Of a stretch of DNA of 64,000 nt, positions 11,358-22,469 are shown in pieces; position 1 is the stretch's first letter, and every line of letters begins with the position of its first letter. The position numbers and the translations under genes were made by a program. The stretch lies in the NCBI GenBank assembly GCA_947359465.1, contig OX375873.1:137265916-137329915 (forward strand), written 5' to 3'. This DNA is from Metellina segmentata (lineage: Eukaryota; Arthropoda; Arachnida; Araneae; Tetragnathidae). The notes beneath the pieces are model-generated. The model did not search any database and was not told where the DNA came from. It worked only from the letters and a program-made list of their open reading frames with translations.

Positions 11358-11735
11358 GTAGGAGGTATTTTAATCAACGCTGAATTGGAGCAACACAACG
11401 GGCTATTGGAGCCGGTCCGGGATCAATCCTTAAAGGGTAATTTGTAATTTTTAGTTAACGTCGTACTAGAGCAACAAAAAGGGCTATTGACGACGATCCG
11501 GGATCAATCCCCAAAGGGAAAGATCCGAGAACGACACCTCGTAATTTTGAACCACAGTCAGATGACGAAGGAACACTTGAGCTGGCACCCCACTCTCCAA
11601 AATTACACACCATGCCAAAGGGATGTCACGACAGATTTAACGCGCACCAGCCCCCTTTGTACATGACGGTCTTAGGTTGGATTCGAACTCGCAACTTTCC
11701 GGCTGCTAATCCGTTACTCTTCCAATCGAGTGGCC
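11358..11735 (-). repeat. SINE-B copy with an internal SINE-A 3' end
   Basis: SINE-B tail and 3' core (11358-11435), then a second tail and 3' core of SINE-A type (about 11436-11505), then the B-type core and head (B box near 11678). The inner piece is flanked by near-identical ATCAATCCYYAAAGGG, so a short SINE-A insertion is likelier than a chimeric RNA. Confidence 0.75.
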
Positions 11736-12005
11736 TCAAATAGAAGCCTTAAAAACTATAAACTCGGGCGCATAAAATACGTCCTGGACATACGCTCCCC
11801 CTCGAGCCAGACATCCTATTCAATGAACTGTAAGATGCATGGATTCAACAGGACAGAGACGCGGAGTTTAGTGTGGCTGCTGCTTCATATAAAATGTAGG
11901 AATATTGCTACCCAACTTGAAATGTCCGCAAACAAGGAATCTTGGTTATTTACACACGTACATGAGAAGAGAGAATCGATATTTTAGTGCACTTCAAAAT
12001 GCAAT

Positions 12006-12330
12006 ACCCTACAATAATGGACCTATGGGGTTGAGGTCGGGACTTCGAGCAGGCCAGGGAAGACGTTTTACATCCAAACATCAATATCACTGTTTGACAG
12101 ATGCTACAACAGGACACGGAGCGTTGTCATCCTGGACGTAACATTCGGTCATTCCGTAAAATTGCCAGAGCGTAGAAAGAACCCGACTGCCCAAAATGTT
12201 CATGTAGGATTGACCAGGAACACCATGTAAAGGTCCCAGGCAATACCACGAAAACCACCCTCAAACAGGTAGTCGGATTTTAGGCAAATCCACTGGGCGT
12301 CCTGTTCTTTATTGTATGGTGTGTATACGT
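12006..12330 (-). mobile_element. Internally deleted Tc1-like element
   Basis: Left end ACCCTACAATAATGGACC, then sequence antisense to the transposase C-terminus of the 31641 copy, a deletion joint, and sequence antisense to its 5' part (AAATCCGACTACTTGCTTGG counterpart near 12270). The outer right end near 12330 is degraded. Confidence 0.7.
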
Positions 12331-12827
12331 TCAATGTGAAATCGATAGACATGTTCATATCCATTCAATCATTTGCAGCTTTCCAGCTGGTAGAGTCGCA
12401 CATATACAACCAGAGGGTTGAAACTCAATCCAAGCCAAGACCTATTAGTGCCTTGCAGCCCACTAACTATCACGTTGTTGAAGTTGCGTGAAAATATCTT
12501 TTGAAATAAATCTCGAGAGCTCTTTCAACATTAAGACGTTTAATAATGAGAGATTACGAGTGAGAATACACACCCATTTTATACCTACAACACATAAAAC
12601 ACAGTTCGGTTTACTGTCAAACTTTTACCTCAGTTCAGTTCATACAAATAATATAAAATTAATTAATATTATAAAATCAATCTTAAAATAATAATAATTA
12701 TTATTGCAGTGACAAATTTAAAATTATTATTATTTTACCTACTATATTTATTTTTTACTTTACGTAAAATCGATAACTGTTAACTGGTTATGATATAACA
12801 ACTTAATTAGTTCAGCCATCTATCGGT

Positions 12828-13072
12828 TTTGTCCCAACAAACCATCGTGTACGTGGGGGCTAAAACACATTAAATCGTCGTGGCCTTAAATATCCTCACG
12901 TTTACGGTGGAATTTTGTAGATGGTGTACCGATTCGGGGATTAACCTCGTCATCTGACCATGGCTCTAAATGGCGTGGTGTTCTTCTCAAATATTTCCCT
13001 TCGATATTGAACCCAGACCGTTTCCAATAGCCATTCTTTTGCTCCAGTGTGACGTAAACTCTATTACCTACG
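12828..13072 (+). repeat. Diverged SINE-B copy
   Basis: Starts within the region after the B box (CCATCGTGTACGTGGGGG), keeps the core and ends with GTAAACTCTATTACCTAC. Many substitutions, so old. Confidence 0.7.
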
Positions 13073-13110
13073 ACTCCACAAATTCCAAACTCGAAACGCT
13101 CATTGCATCT

Positions 13111-13433
13111 CTGCCGACCAATCGGTATAGTGGTTAAGGAGTTAGCCTCTGGATCGGAAGGTTCCTGGTTCGAATCTGGGCATGGATGTTTGTAAGCGTA
13201 TGGTGTAGAGGCGGCTGCTGCACCTTAAATCTGTCGTGGCCAAAATTCTTCGCGTTGGGTTGGCGTGGAAGTTTGGAGAGTGGGGTGCCTGCTCAGATGT
13301 TGCCTCGTCATCTAACCGCGATTCAAAATGACGTGGTGTTGTTCTCGGATCTTTCGCTTAGGGTATTGATTACGGACCATCGTCAATAGCCCGTTGTGTT
13401 GCTCTAGTACGACGTTAACCAAAATTACAATTA
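13111..13433 (+). repeat. Full-length SINE-A copy
   Basis: A box region TATAGTGGTTAAGG at 13127, B box GGTTCGAATCTGG at 13168, tail AAAATTACAATTACA. Flanked by the direct repeat CATTGCATCT (13101-13110 and 13434-13443). Confidence 0.9.
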
Positions 13434-13443
13434 CATTGCATCT

Positions 13444-14696
13444 GCTTGCGAATCACTATAGCCGTGGCACCATTCACAGGGTTCTTTATTCACCAAAATA
13501 ATGCCGACGTAAACCAGGAAAGAACGCCTTATGAAATAACAAGTTTGAGTTCAATGTTTGCGGAAATATTCACTACAATCGTTCCAATCGTGGAAGATAA
13601 TCAGGAATGACTAAAGAGATAAAATTTGTCAAGGAAAATCTTTGCAGCTATATTTATATCAGATTTTTATTCGCAGGTTTTTAAATAGAAAAATAAAGCG
13701 TCGTATACAGTTGGAAAATGTATAATTTGACTCTCGCGAATAACAATGGTGAACAATTTACAAGTCACTTGCCCGCCGTGTACTTTCATCGTTATAAAAT
13801 CGCTTATTACTTTCGGAATAGTTTCGATAGTATCATTCAGAAAAGGAGTGTACTGGTTATTATACCCAATTTTGATCTGAATACCAATATCCAGTTTTGA
13901 CCTCAGATTCGATCGGAAATAAGTGGAGTTCTCAATCGGTATCGGATAGAAATATGGACATACCTTTATATATGGTGACCGTCAGGTTGAAGTATATGGG
14001 GTATACAGGTTCCTTCTTTTGGAGTCAGTGGTTCTTTCCTTCTGGAATCTACAGATTTCAATTATTGATGATGACGCAGTAAAGGCAGCCGTATTCTGTT
14101 TGGTAACTTTGTTTATTTATTTATTCCTTCAATCGGTATATGGTACATCGTTTTTTACTGTAGTTACCATATTTTTGGAAAATGGCTGGCCACAACCGAA
14201 AAAATGCTCCGTCTCTTTTTTTAGCGTTGGCGTTTTTTCTCTCGTTCTCCCCGTCTGACCTTCCCTCAATATTCAGGGTGCTAAGCCCTAACCTTGCCTA
14301 TCCTTCTAATAGCCGAGTCATTGCGCCATTTCAGATATCTACCCCATTGCGTGAAGGGTGAAAGCGCACCCGTTCCATTTTCTCGGAATCGAGGGGTGAT
14401 GAAATTGGTTTCTTCAGGGATTCGTTAAGGGACTGGACATTGACATAAATACCTTTGTGTTTCCCTGCTTTTAGGGCAAAACAATATTTGATGTGATTGT
14501 CATATCATAAGGAGTAGACTCATTCCAAAATGGATGGGAAGCTAGAAACAGAATTCCATTTCGACTGTTACGATTTAACATGAAATGTTTCATTTTGAAT
14601 GAGTCCATTGGATGAGACTTGTTCGATATTCTTGAAGTTCCACAACCTAGCTTGTATGGCAAGATCCTAAAAAGGCTGCTCCATGTCAACCAATGA
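13444..14696. other. Intron sequence without recognised elements
   Basis: AT-rich. Short open frames at 14019-14258 (+) and 14471-14743 (-) have no motif or splice context; I see no gene here. Confidence 0.4.
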
Positions 14697-14981
14697 GGTA
14701 GGTAGGTTGGTATTTTAATTAACGACGCACTGGAGCAACACAACGGGCTATTGGCGACCGTCCGGGATCAGTCCCTTAGGGGAAAGATACGAGGACAACA
14801 CCTCGTCATTTTGACCCCTGGTCAGATGAGGAGGCAACACCTGAGCTGGCGCACCCCACTCTCCGAACTTCCACACCACGCCAACGTGAGGACATTGGAG
14901 ACCACGACAGATCTAGCGTGCACCCGCCCCTTTTGTACACGAAGGTCTTTGACTGGATTCGAACTCGCAACCCGCAAAATA
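14697..14981 (-). repeat. SINE-B copy
   Basis: Tail GTAGGTAGGTTGG at the left, core with CTCTCCGAACTTCCACACC, B box GGATTCGAACTCGCAA at 14955-14970. The A-box part of the head is missing, so it is 5'-truncated. Confidence 0.85.
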
Positions 14982-15784
14982 ACGGGACCAACCTTTCATG
15001 AACATCAACTCAAACTCGCAGCAGTGAGTGTGTTCATTTCATCGCCTTTGAAGGAATTTCACAAAACGTGCAGCTGCATTTTTTTCCACAGGGAGGGAAG
15101 CATCCTCCGGGATCCATCACTTTCGGCGGAAACTTTTCCCGACGAACTTCCTCTTTCTAGACTGTGACGGTTAAGCTGCATGAAAAGCCGACAACAGGCG
15201 GTGACGCAATCTTCTTGGGTGCACGCGCACTTCTTTCGCATTCGGAATCCGAGCGAATTCTTGCAGAGGGCGGCATTTCCCACACCGCCGCATTAGCCCA
15301 AGCAGGATGGGCCCCACTGCCACCCTCCTCTCCTCCATCTCCTTCCTCATTAGACAGACCAGAAAGACGCTTTCGGGACGCTCGAATTGCATTCAATTCA
15401 AATTACCTCGATTCCGGTACTCATTTGGATAGAGCGACTCGCTCTTTGGAACACATTCTTCATCGAGATCCATTGGATCTTTGACTCCATTTCACAACAG
15501 ACGCGTCCTGTTTCTTGCACCGAGAATGGTTAGATGGTTTAGGTTTAAGGCGCAAGTCAAACCACGGTCAGATGACGAGGTCAACACCTGTCTATGTTTT
15601 AACACTAATGTTTGGGGCAATTTAGCAAATGCAATATTCTTGGATATAAATGCCGCCGTCAGAGGGTAGGCGTGTGCGGTTCCTGCCCGTCGGTGTGGTT
15701 GTCCGGCGGACAGACTAGTGCTGGTGAAAGTACCCTTCCTTCCCTCTAAAATCTCTAAACCGTTTGGTGAGGGTTGAAGAAGAT
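14982..15784. other. GC-richer block and SINE-B scrap
   Basis: From about 15080 to 15480 GC content is high and frames are open on both strands (a 106-residue + frame at 15164-15484 among them), with no recognisable protein. A 30-bp SINE-B core scrap lies at 15568-15600 on the - strand. Confidence 0.35.
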
Positions 15785-15962
15785 GTCAATACCTGAGGTG
15801 ACAACCCCACCCTCCAAACTTCCACGCCGCGCCAACGCGAGGGCATTTGGGACCACGACAGATTTAACGTTCACCCCCCCCCCATGTACAATACGGCATA
15901 GATTGGATCGAGTTTCGTACTCGCAATCTACCAGTTACTAGTCTTCCAATCGCGGTGAGTTA
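15785..15962 (-). repeat. SINE-B copy, 5' half
   Basis: Core from ACCTGAGGTGACAACC to the head with a B-box relic near 15915. The 3' half is absent. Confidence 0.75.
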
Positions 15963-16182
15963 GCCACTTTGGTAAACGTTGGTTTTAGAAAAGTTGCATC
16001 CATTTGGAATCATACAGGAAAAGGAATGTGAGTCAATGTGAGAATATACTTTAACCCTCTGTGGCACATACATCCGTCCAGCAGGATATTCTTTCTTGAA
16101 TAACTTCTAACCAGTTTTGGTCCTCTTGACCCATAAAATCTTCCCCTTCCAATCAATAGATGTGGTTGTCAATGCTATAGTA

Positions 16183-16586
16183 CAGTACAAAGTCCGAAAT
16201 CCGGAATTGTCCAAAATACGGACTTTTGCTCTGACCGACTTTTTTTTGTTTTTATCACTTTTTGCATCTTTTCGACAATTGTTAAGGAAAAAGGAGTTAA
16301 ACCTGGACCTAATTGATGAAACAATGTAAAATAACGGACATGTTCAGAGGAAATACACAGAAAGATTAGAAAATGTGCAAGTAAAATTTGTTGCATTGTA
16401 TTAAAAAGTTTTTTTCTTCTTTTAAAAATTATTCCTGTTTATATATATGCTTTTTTTTTTCTATTTCAAACGCAAAATTCGTGCGGGTCGGGGTAAATTC
16501 AGGTTTTTAGGACAAAAAAAATGCAAATAATCCGAAATCCGGAATGGCCGAGGTCCGGAGGATTCCGAATTTTGGTCTTTGTACTG
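16183..16586. mobile_element. Tigger/pogo-like MITE (404 bp)
   Basis: Ends CAGTACAAAGTCCGAAATCC and, reversed from the right, CAGTACAAAGACCAAAATTC; TA on both sides (16181-16182, 16587-16588). A CCGAAATCCGGAAT motif occurs near both ends. No coding capacity. Assignment to the Tigger/pogo group rests on the CAGTA-type ends and TA target. Confidence 0.7.
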
Positions 16587-16869
16587 TACTTGGAAATCTC
16601 GTAACGCTCAGCGGGTTGAAAAGCTTGCATGAATCGAAATCACAGCAGAGGAGTGCTCATTGTTTCAAATGGCCCCAACTGACGAAAGGAGGCTGCAAAA
16701 GGAGAACACATCATGCAGGACTATCCAATTGCTTTAGGAGACAGTGATAGTCTAGTCCAGGGCTATTGCTCATATGGATGGTTTGTTTGGGGAGCAAGAG
16801 CCATAGGTAGTCATGCTGCAAAAGACGCGATATCGACTGATGGACATACACACCCAAGAAAAGCTTCAT

Positions 16870-16963
16870 TGACTCGGAAGAGCGAAATGCACCCAGGGAG
16901 AAATAGAACCTGCGCCGCCCACAACTTTTAGTTCAGGATACCCACTGAGCCACGACGGCCCCA
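16870..16963 (-). repeat. tRNA-like SINE head, family D
   Basis: On the - strand: GGCCGTCGTGGCTCAGTGGG (A-box like), then a B-box relic (CGCAGGTTCTATTTCTCCC). Same head at 30783, 44090 and 48545. Distinct from the SINE-A and SINE-B heads. Confidence 0.6.
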
Positions 16964-17236
16964 ATTGCTCAATAATCTTTAATGGCGTGCTCAATGCATA
17001 AATAATACCAAGTTCAAATCACTTGTGGGATTCTTGGAAAGAGAAAAGCAAGATACTATCGTCGACAGGGAAAGGTGGATTTGCTTTCGACGCTTTTGTT
17101 CTGTGGAGGCCTTGACTCGAATGTCCATTGGAAAGTAGGCCTAGGTCTGATGGCCGCCCTCAGATAGCGGCGACCTTGTCACCGAGGGACAGAATTCGGC
17201 GTCATCTCTATGACGCAGACCCTACAGCGATCCGTT

Positions 17237-17303
17237 ATGGTAATGGTAATTTTTTATTGACGTCGTACTAGAGCAACACAACGGGCTATTGAGCGACCGG
17301 TTA
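17237..17303 (-). repeat. 3' end of SINE-A, strongly truncated
   Basis: Only the ATGGTAATGGTAATT tail and about 45 bp of 3' core. Flanks GCGATCCGTTA and GCGACCGGTTA look like a slightly diverged duplication. Confidence 0.7.
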
Positions 17304-17496
17304 CCACTTAGAGTGCCGTGTACCAGGCGCAGGGGCCGAGCCCTGAAATGGAACTCGCCACGATTCATCACTTACAAAGTTTTTTAATCTAGGAGTAGTA
17401 TTTTGGCTATATGCAGTCGTTGACGCAACGACTCGCAACATCGGCCGGAATATGTGGGGGGACCACGTTACCCGCTGGAAGCCGAGGATTAGTAAC

Positions 17497-17790
17497 AGGT
17501 AGGTACTTAATGAACTTCACACTGGAGCAAAACAACGGGTTATTGCCGACATTCTGGGATCAATCCCCGAAAGGAAAGATTCGAGGACAACACCGCGTCA
17601 TTTACAACCACAATCAGATGACGAGGTCACACCTGAGCCGGCACACCACTCGTCAAATGGAGGACATTTGAGGCCACGACAGATTCAATGCGCCCCAGCC
17701 TCCCCTTTGTACACGACAGTCTTGGGTTGGATTTGAACTCGCAATCCTCCGGTTGCAAATCCGTTGCTCTTCCAACTGCGAAAACCATTG
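17497..17790 (-). repeat. SINE-B copy
   Basis: Tail ACAGGTAGGTACTTAA, complete core with a small deletion, B box (GGATTTGAACTCGCAA) and head to about 17785. Confidence 0.85.
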
Positions 17791-18269
17791 AGGAAGGCCC
17801 GAGTTAGAATGTGGCCTGTTCTAGGTTTAGCAGAAAAAACGGTAACTGCTGGTGGGAGTTCGTAATGGCGGTCATTGGGCTCACTCTGGAATTAGAAAAG
17901 ATGGCGCTTCATTCCAGTGACTCTTAAGGCTGCTTCACACTAGGACAGTAATTGAGTCGAGTAGCGAGTGTTTTAGTAGCTCTACTAAACGAGAAAACGG
18001 CAAGTGGGGCGAGTGGTTGTTCACACACTGTTTAGTTGGTGTTCGACTGACGACTGCTAAAGATGATGCGAAGCTGAAAAAGATTATATGAAATAGCGTA
18101 TATAGATGCATGTATCGTGCATACATATTTGCGTCCGAAGTAAATAGAAGCGATGAAAAAGTAAAAAAGATATTAAAATTATTTTCCGCACACTTAAATA
18201 AAGCTAGCATTATTTTACGAAAGATAAGTGATTAGTCATACTACTTTTCAATCAACATTTAATTAGTTC

Positions 18270-18303
18270 AACCCGAGCAGCGCCGGGTAATTAATTCTGC
18301 TAG
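18270..18303 (+). other. Possible Helitron 3' terminus
   Basis: CCCGAGCAGCGCCGGG can form a short hairpin and is followed 12 bases later by CTAG then T, the pattern of a Helitron 3' end. No matching 5' end was identified, so this is tentative. Confidence 0.3.
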
Positions 18304-18338
18304 TTTAAAAATAAATACAAAATACTTTCCTAATGTTT

Positions 18339-18539
18339 TTAATTTTTTTGTTTGATTTCCTTTACGTGAAACTCCGGTATTTCCATCGCTTTTTCTAACT
18401 CATCCATTGCAACTGCCTTGTATGCTTTATTTTTGTACATGGAAGACTTCACATTCCATATGTACTCCTGTTCCACATTAATAATAACAAATTTGACCGC
18501 AGTATCATCACTCCAACAAATCGTGTTGCCGAAAAAATG
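18339..18539 (-). pseudogene. MADF-type domain fragment inside the Harbinger-like element
   Basis: Open - strand frame of 66 residues ending at TAA: WSDDTAVKFVIINVEQEYIW, then NVKSSMYKNKAYKAV and DELEKAMEIPEF. The order aromatic-WNVK-x-YKNK-x-A...-L matches the MADF (Myb/SANT-like, ADF1) DNA-binding domain, known as the second protein of many Harbinger transposons. It has no start codon at its N-terminus and a TAA just upstream (18540-18542), so it is an exon or a broken piece. The companion nuclease is absent. Confidence 0.6.
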
Positions 18540-19193
18540 TTATTTTAAGAGAATAAAACCGTTAAACATTTAAACAGAAAAAGATTTATAGACTAAAGAA
18601 AAAGAATGAATTTAAATTACAGCGATGAAAACGATATGCGAGACAGACGATCAACAAACTTGCCAAAATTTAAAACTCATGTACTATGCATATTTTAAGA
18701 AATAAACTCACAAGAAAGAGACCTCGCGCAATGAAAACGAATAACTAATGAACTCTACTAAACAGATGTGTTCACACCTGTCTAGTGTCCCAATAGTGGT
18801 GAGAGGAGTGGGTTGGGGGCACTACTCGTCCGCCTACTTTCCATTTGACTGGATCGAGTCCACTAAATCGTTTTACTAAACTACTCGACTAAATAGTTTT
18901 GTCCCAACTCGTTTAGTTACTAAATCATTCGCTACTCTACTAAATTACTGGACTAGTGTGTAGCAGCCTTTACTCTGGAGAGTGTAGTTCCTGACAAAGG
19001 AACTAGGCGTATTGCGGCTGACAATTTAGCTAACGTATCAGCCATTGTATTGCCATACACTTCGCAATGGCGCAGGAACCCACTGCAAAGTGCTGTTTTC
19101 GTCTTTTACTTTGACAAGAAGCTGTCGGATTTCTTCAATTCGAATAAAGTAGTTGCCTATTCATGCTGAAAAATACATACTAGTGCCTTTTAA

Positions 19194-19666
19194 GGTCCGG
19201 TGCGCACATCCTATTTTTCAAAGTGTGACGCCGCTGTGGCAGACCGAAGTCCAACTATGCACACATCGCCGGAAAATGACTCAAGTACTCATTTCGCGCC
19301 ATTTGCGATACATATTCTATCGAAGAAAACGTGTTTATTTCGCTTACTTGGTGTATATAAAATATATTTTGTAACAAAATAGACGTTACTGGATACAACC
19401 ATTTATTAAATATTATTTATATTTAATTTATTTGTGAAAACAATATACTTCAGACCGGAGACACGTGTGCGGCGATTTGCGGCGCCGTGGGGAACTGCGG
19501 TACAAATTGCATGCAAGTTGGACGTGTGGCGCCGCAGTGGCGCCGGAGGTATGTGTGCCCACTGCATTAGATCTAATGTACTCCATTGGATCTAATGTAT
19601 CTCAGACCGCAATTGCTTTGAAGCAAGGGCGCCGCATGTTGAAAAACCGGATATGTGCACCGGGCC
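19194..19666. mobile_element. MITE with GGYCCGGTG ends, copy 1 (473 bp)
   Basis: Left end GGTCCGGTGCGCACATCC and right end (reversed) GGCCCGGTGCACATATCC, with inverted similarity over about 45 bp. Similar along its length to 41327-41761. Apparent open frames inside are not coding. Confidence 0.75.
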
Positions 19667-20421
19667 GCGATTTTCCAAACCCTCATAGGTACTACAACTG
19701 GGGGCGGGGCTAACTGTAACGGCCAACGATTGCGAGCGCTGGATAGGAATCTCCTTCACTACGCTAAAGACAGCTGAAATCCTGTCTGATCCTGTTTGCA
19801 GTGTAATAAATGAAACATGTTAAATAATTTTTCTGTTTTCTTCTTTTCTTTTCAGATCCATGGCTATGGGCGGGTAGAGGTGGGAGCCGAAAATTGTATC
19901 CTTTTATTATACAAGTTAATAATTATATAAGTTAGTGTTTTATGATGCTTTTTGTTACATCAGAATGGTCCTAAACCAGGGGTGGATACGACACCATCAT
20001 CCTAAAGCAAAGGGGACGGCAGAGGGGCGGAAAAATATCAGCTGGTAGTGAGTTCAGGAGTGGTTCTTAGATTATTTATGTAAAATCAACGGAAGCTTGG
20101 AAAAATATAAAAAGGGTATTAAAAATTAGGAAAAGTAATTTAGAATAAAAAGGAATTAAATTGGAATTTTTTTTAATAATTTGGAGGATCTAAATTTTTT
20201 TTCGCCAGCTGGGTTCGAACTCGGGAAGTCATCCTTTGCTGCCGACGCCAAACTGAAGGTAGGTGACTTTAGCCACTAGGCCATCGTTGCTTCACGAAAA
20301 GAAGCTCTTTAAAAGAAGACATCATTTCATATTTGGTTGATTTCAGTCTCATTGGCCGTTATGGTTAGCCCCGCCCCCAGTTGTAGTATCTATGAGGGTT
20401 TGGAAAATAGCCACCGGGCCT
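19663..20421. mobile_element. Inverted-repeat element with about 70-bp arms
   Basis: Arms at about 19666-19733 and 20345-20421 are reverse complements (core CTCCCCGCCC-type GC-rich block GGGGGCGGGGCTAAC). The right end, reversed, begins GGCCCGGTGGCTATTTTCC, sharing its first nine bases with the MITE at 19194. The left end abuts that MITE. The 610-bp interior is AT-rich and contains a tRNA-like head. Confidence 0.6.
20208..20295 (-). repeat. tRNA-like SINE head, family C
   Basis: On the - strand: GATGGCCTAGTGGCTAAAGT (A-box like) and CGAGTTCGAACCCAG (B box), about 60 bases apart. Only copy of this head in the window. Confidence 0.5.
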
Positions 20422-20621
20422 TTGTCGATACAAATGCGAACTAGCTGTCCCAAGACATTCAGGAAGGTATTTCTGCACTCATCTGTGAGAGGGTTATGAT
20501 TAACCCAGTTCGAATAAAATTCTCCAGACCTAATAACTTGCCGAAACATCAATCGGATTCGGTTAGTGTAGTAGATGTTCATACCGGTCCAGCCTTTCCC
20601 GTATGGACCATCTGAATCCAA
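20422..20621 (-). pseudogene. Unrecognised protein-like fragment
   Basis: The - strand frame from ATG 20621 reads MDSDGPYGKGWTGMNIYYTN, RIRLMFRQVIRSGEFYSNWV and on to VLGQLVRICIDK, rich in aromatics and coding-like, then runs into the inverted-repeat element. No donor site is visible. It may be a broken transposon gene or an exon cut by the element. Confidence 0.25.
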
Positions 20622-21502
20622 AAATTAATAGCAATAGTCATTCCATCAAGTACACAAATGTTGTCTCTCTTGACCCTACCCAGATATATCTAGAGTGTAG
20701 CTGTTGACAAAGAAAGTGAGCCTATTGTGCATTGGATAATATTTCTTAGATCAACCCACCCAATCAGTTTTCGTAGTTTCCACGGCAGCAATTCAAAACG
20801 TCAGGAGTAACAGTGATACAGACTGCCCACTAACTATGAAGTGCAGGGAGGTTTTTCTCCAGGCTATTTGAAAAAGTATGGCAGCTGCGGCTGCATGTCA
20901 AAGTCATGTAAATATTGCAGGCAAAGAGCCGACACACTTGCAAAGATGGGGGCTGCTTTGCCTTCACTTCAAATGACAGCAGAGCCCAAATTAACTCTGC
21001 TGTTAGCCACTGGTTGAGGCAACAGCGACTGATGGATTCAGAGGGGAAAGAACTGGACAACACTCGTCACCAGTGGTCCGATAGCCACCCTCAGACAGTC
21101 AGCGTGACGCTGTTCCGGATGACAACTCAGCGCGACTATCTTTCTGCCGACCTGCACAAGATCCACGAGCACAAGATTGCCCTCCCCACAATGCCCTCTG
21201 TGCGGTCAGCGCGTCATGAATGCTGCCCGCCTGCATCAGTGCTCGGCTTTGGACCCAGAACCAGACAGACCGCGACCCTGCAAATACCCAGATATAACTT
21301 TCGTCGGATGTAATGTAAAAGGCCAAGAGCCATTATCAATCAAAAGTAATCTAACCCCTTAAACACTGATTTAAACTTTAAACTATAACTTTACCCTATT
21401 ACGTAATCTTGGCCTCCTCCATTGCAGTGAGGCTCCTTAAGCTCCTCCCACTGTATCTTACCTCCTCACTCTTCGTTGCTAATCCTATATCCTGGCACGT
21501 TT
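20622..21502. other. Intron sequence
   Basis: Moderately GC-rich near 20900-21300 with open frames on both strands (for example 20915-21313 +), but no splice-bounded exon and no recognised repeat. Confidence 0.35.
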
Positions 21503-21594
21503 TTAACCTTTTGACTACGGCTATAGATACAACTAGCGTGATTCTTATAACTTTCGAGGTACAACTGTAGTACCGGCCCTAGTCTAAGGGTTAA
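21503..21594. mobile_element. Tiny piggyBac-like MITE (92 bp)
   Basis: TTAA at both ends; inward from the left CCTTTTGACTACGG and, reversed from the right, CCCTTAGACTAGGG. TTAA targets and CCYTT ends are piggyBac hallmarks. A diverged inverted copy is at 39575-39670. Confidence 0.6.
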
Positions 21595-21913
21595 GTAGAT
21601 TCGCACCTGATCTCCTGATTGGCCCTCACCTCCTTGGACTACTCCACCACTTCCTTCTAAACATCCCAGCTATTCTGAAATTCTTTAATTCATTCCGGAG
21701 CTACTGCTCAGAATCTCCTGCCATAGGCAACACTCGCTTGATAGGACGAGTCGAGGAAGCTTTCCGGTCTCTGCTGGTCACCAAATGGCCAAGGGTGGGC
21801 GTTGGCTAGCAAGCAAGCATTATCTCCCAATATAATACATCCGGCATAACCCGTAATGTCCAATATCATGGGAAGACAAGCATGCAGGTATAGAATGAGT
21901 GAAATGGACTTAC

Positions 21914-21975
21914 TTCTTTTCCCATGTGCGAGCTGACGCAAGACAACCTCTCTGGTCGATGGTACTCATCCGTGG
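21914..21975 (-). CDS. Unknown - strand gene, internal exon (62 nt)
   Basis: Flanked on the - strand by acceptor CTATTTCATTTTGCAG and donor GTAAGTCC. Using two bases to finish a codon (Ala) it reads TDEYHRPERLSCVSSHMGKE and ends in phase 0, which fits the exon at 11279. A second open frame exists but would put a stop into the next exon, so this frame is preferred. One cysteine. Confidence 0.62.
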
Positions 21976-22104
21976 CTGCAAAATGAAATAGTACACGTGA
22001 AATACATGTAGAATATGAGATAATATTCAGAACCTACAAGTCTGGTTTAAAATTCAATAACCCCTAAGCAAAATACGGATGCATTATAATGTAACATTAG
22101 AGCA

Positions 22105-22170
22105 GTGGTTTCCAAACGTTTCAGTCTTATCATCCCCTTGAAAATATAAAATTTTCGCGGACACCTTGGG
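22105..22170 (+). mobile_element. hAT-like left end
   Basis: CAGTGGTTTCCAAACGTTTC resembles hAT termini of the CAGTGGTTCTCAAACTTT type. The matching right end was not found, so only a remnant is called. Confidence 0.35.
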
Positions 22171-22469
22171 ATTATAAATATAAACCATAATTATCCCGAT
22201 TTTTCACCCTAAAATGAACTTAGACAGCAACGGTCCAAAAAATACATGGTGTCCTGTTCCCTGACGAGAGTTCGGTCACTTAAGCTTTCTAGGAAAATAC
22301 CATTTATGAAGATTAATGTCCAGCAAAACCAGATCTCACTGCTCATATGAAGAATAATTAGTTAAAATCGTTCCTTATGAATAAAAGGTCGCATTCACAA
22401 GATATTTTTTCCAAAATTTCAGCTTGCGAATTGTATGACTTTTCACAAACTAATTGGAACGTAACGAAA

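Larger units (their letters stand above)
17927..18969. mobile_element. PIF/Harbinger-like element (1043 bp) with TTA target duplication
   Basis: Inverted ends AGGCTGCTTCACACTAGGAC and, from the right, AGGCTGCTACACACTAGTCC; the similarity runs for about 60 bp and includes CAGTAATT and GTAGCGA. TTA occurs immediately outside both ends (17924-17926, 18970-18972), the target size of PIF/Harbinger. The interior holds a MADF-type coding relic. Too short to be autonomous. Confidence 0.7.

Noticed and set aside
15164..15484. 106-codon + frame with opposing - frames
   Set aside because: Open on both strands because of base composition; no conserved feature seen.
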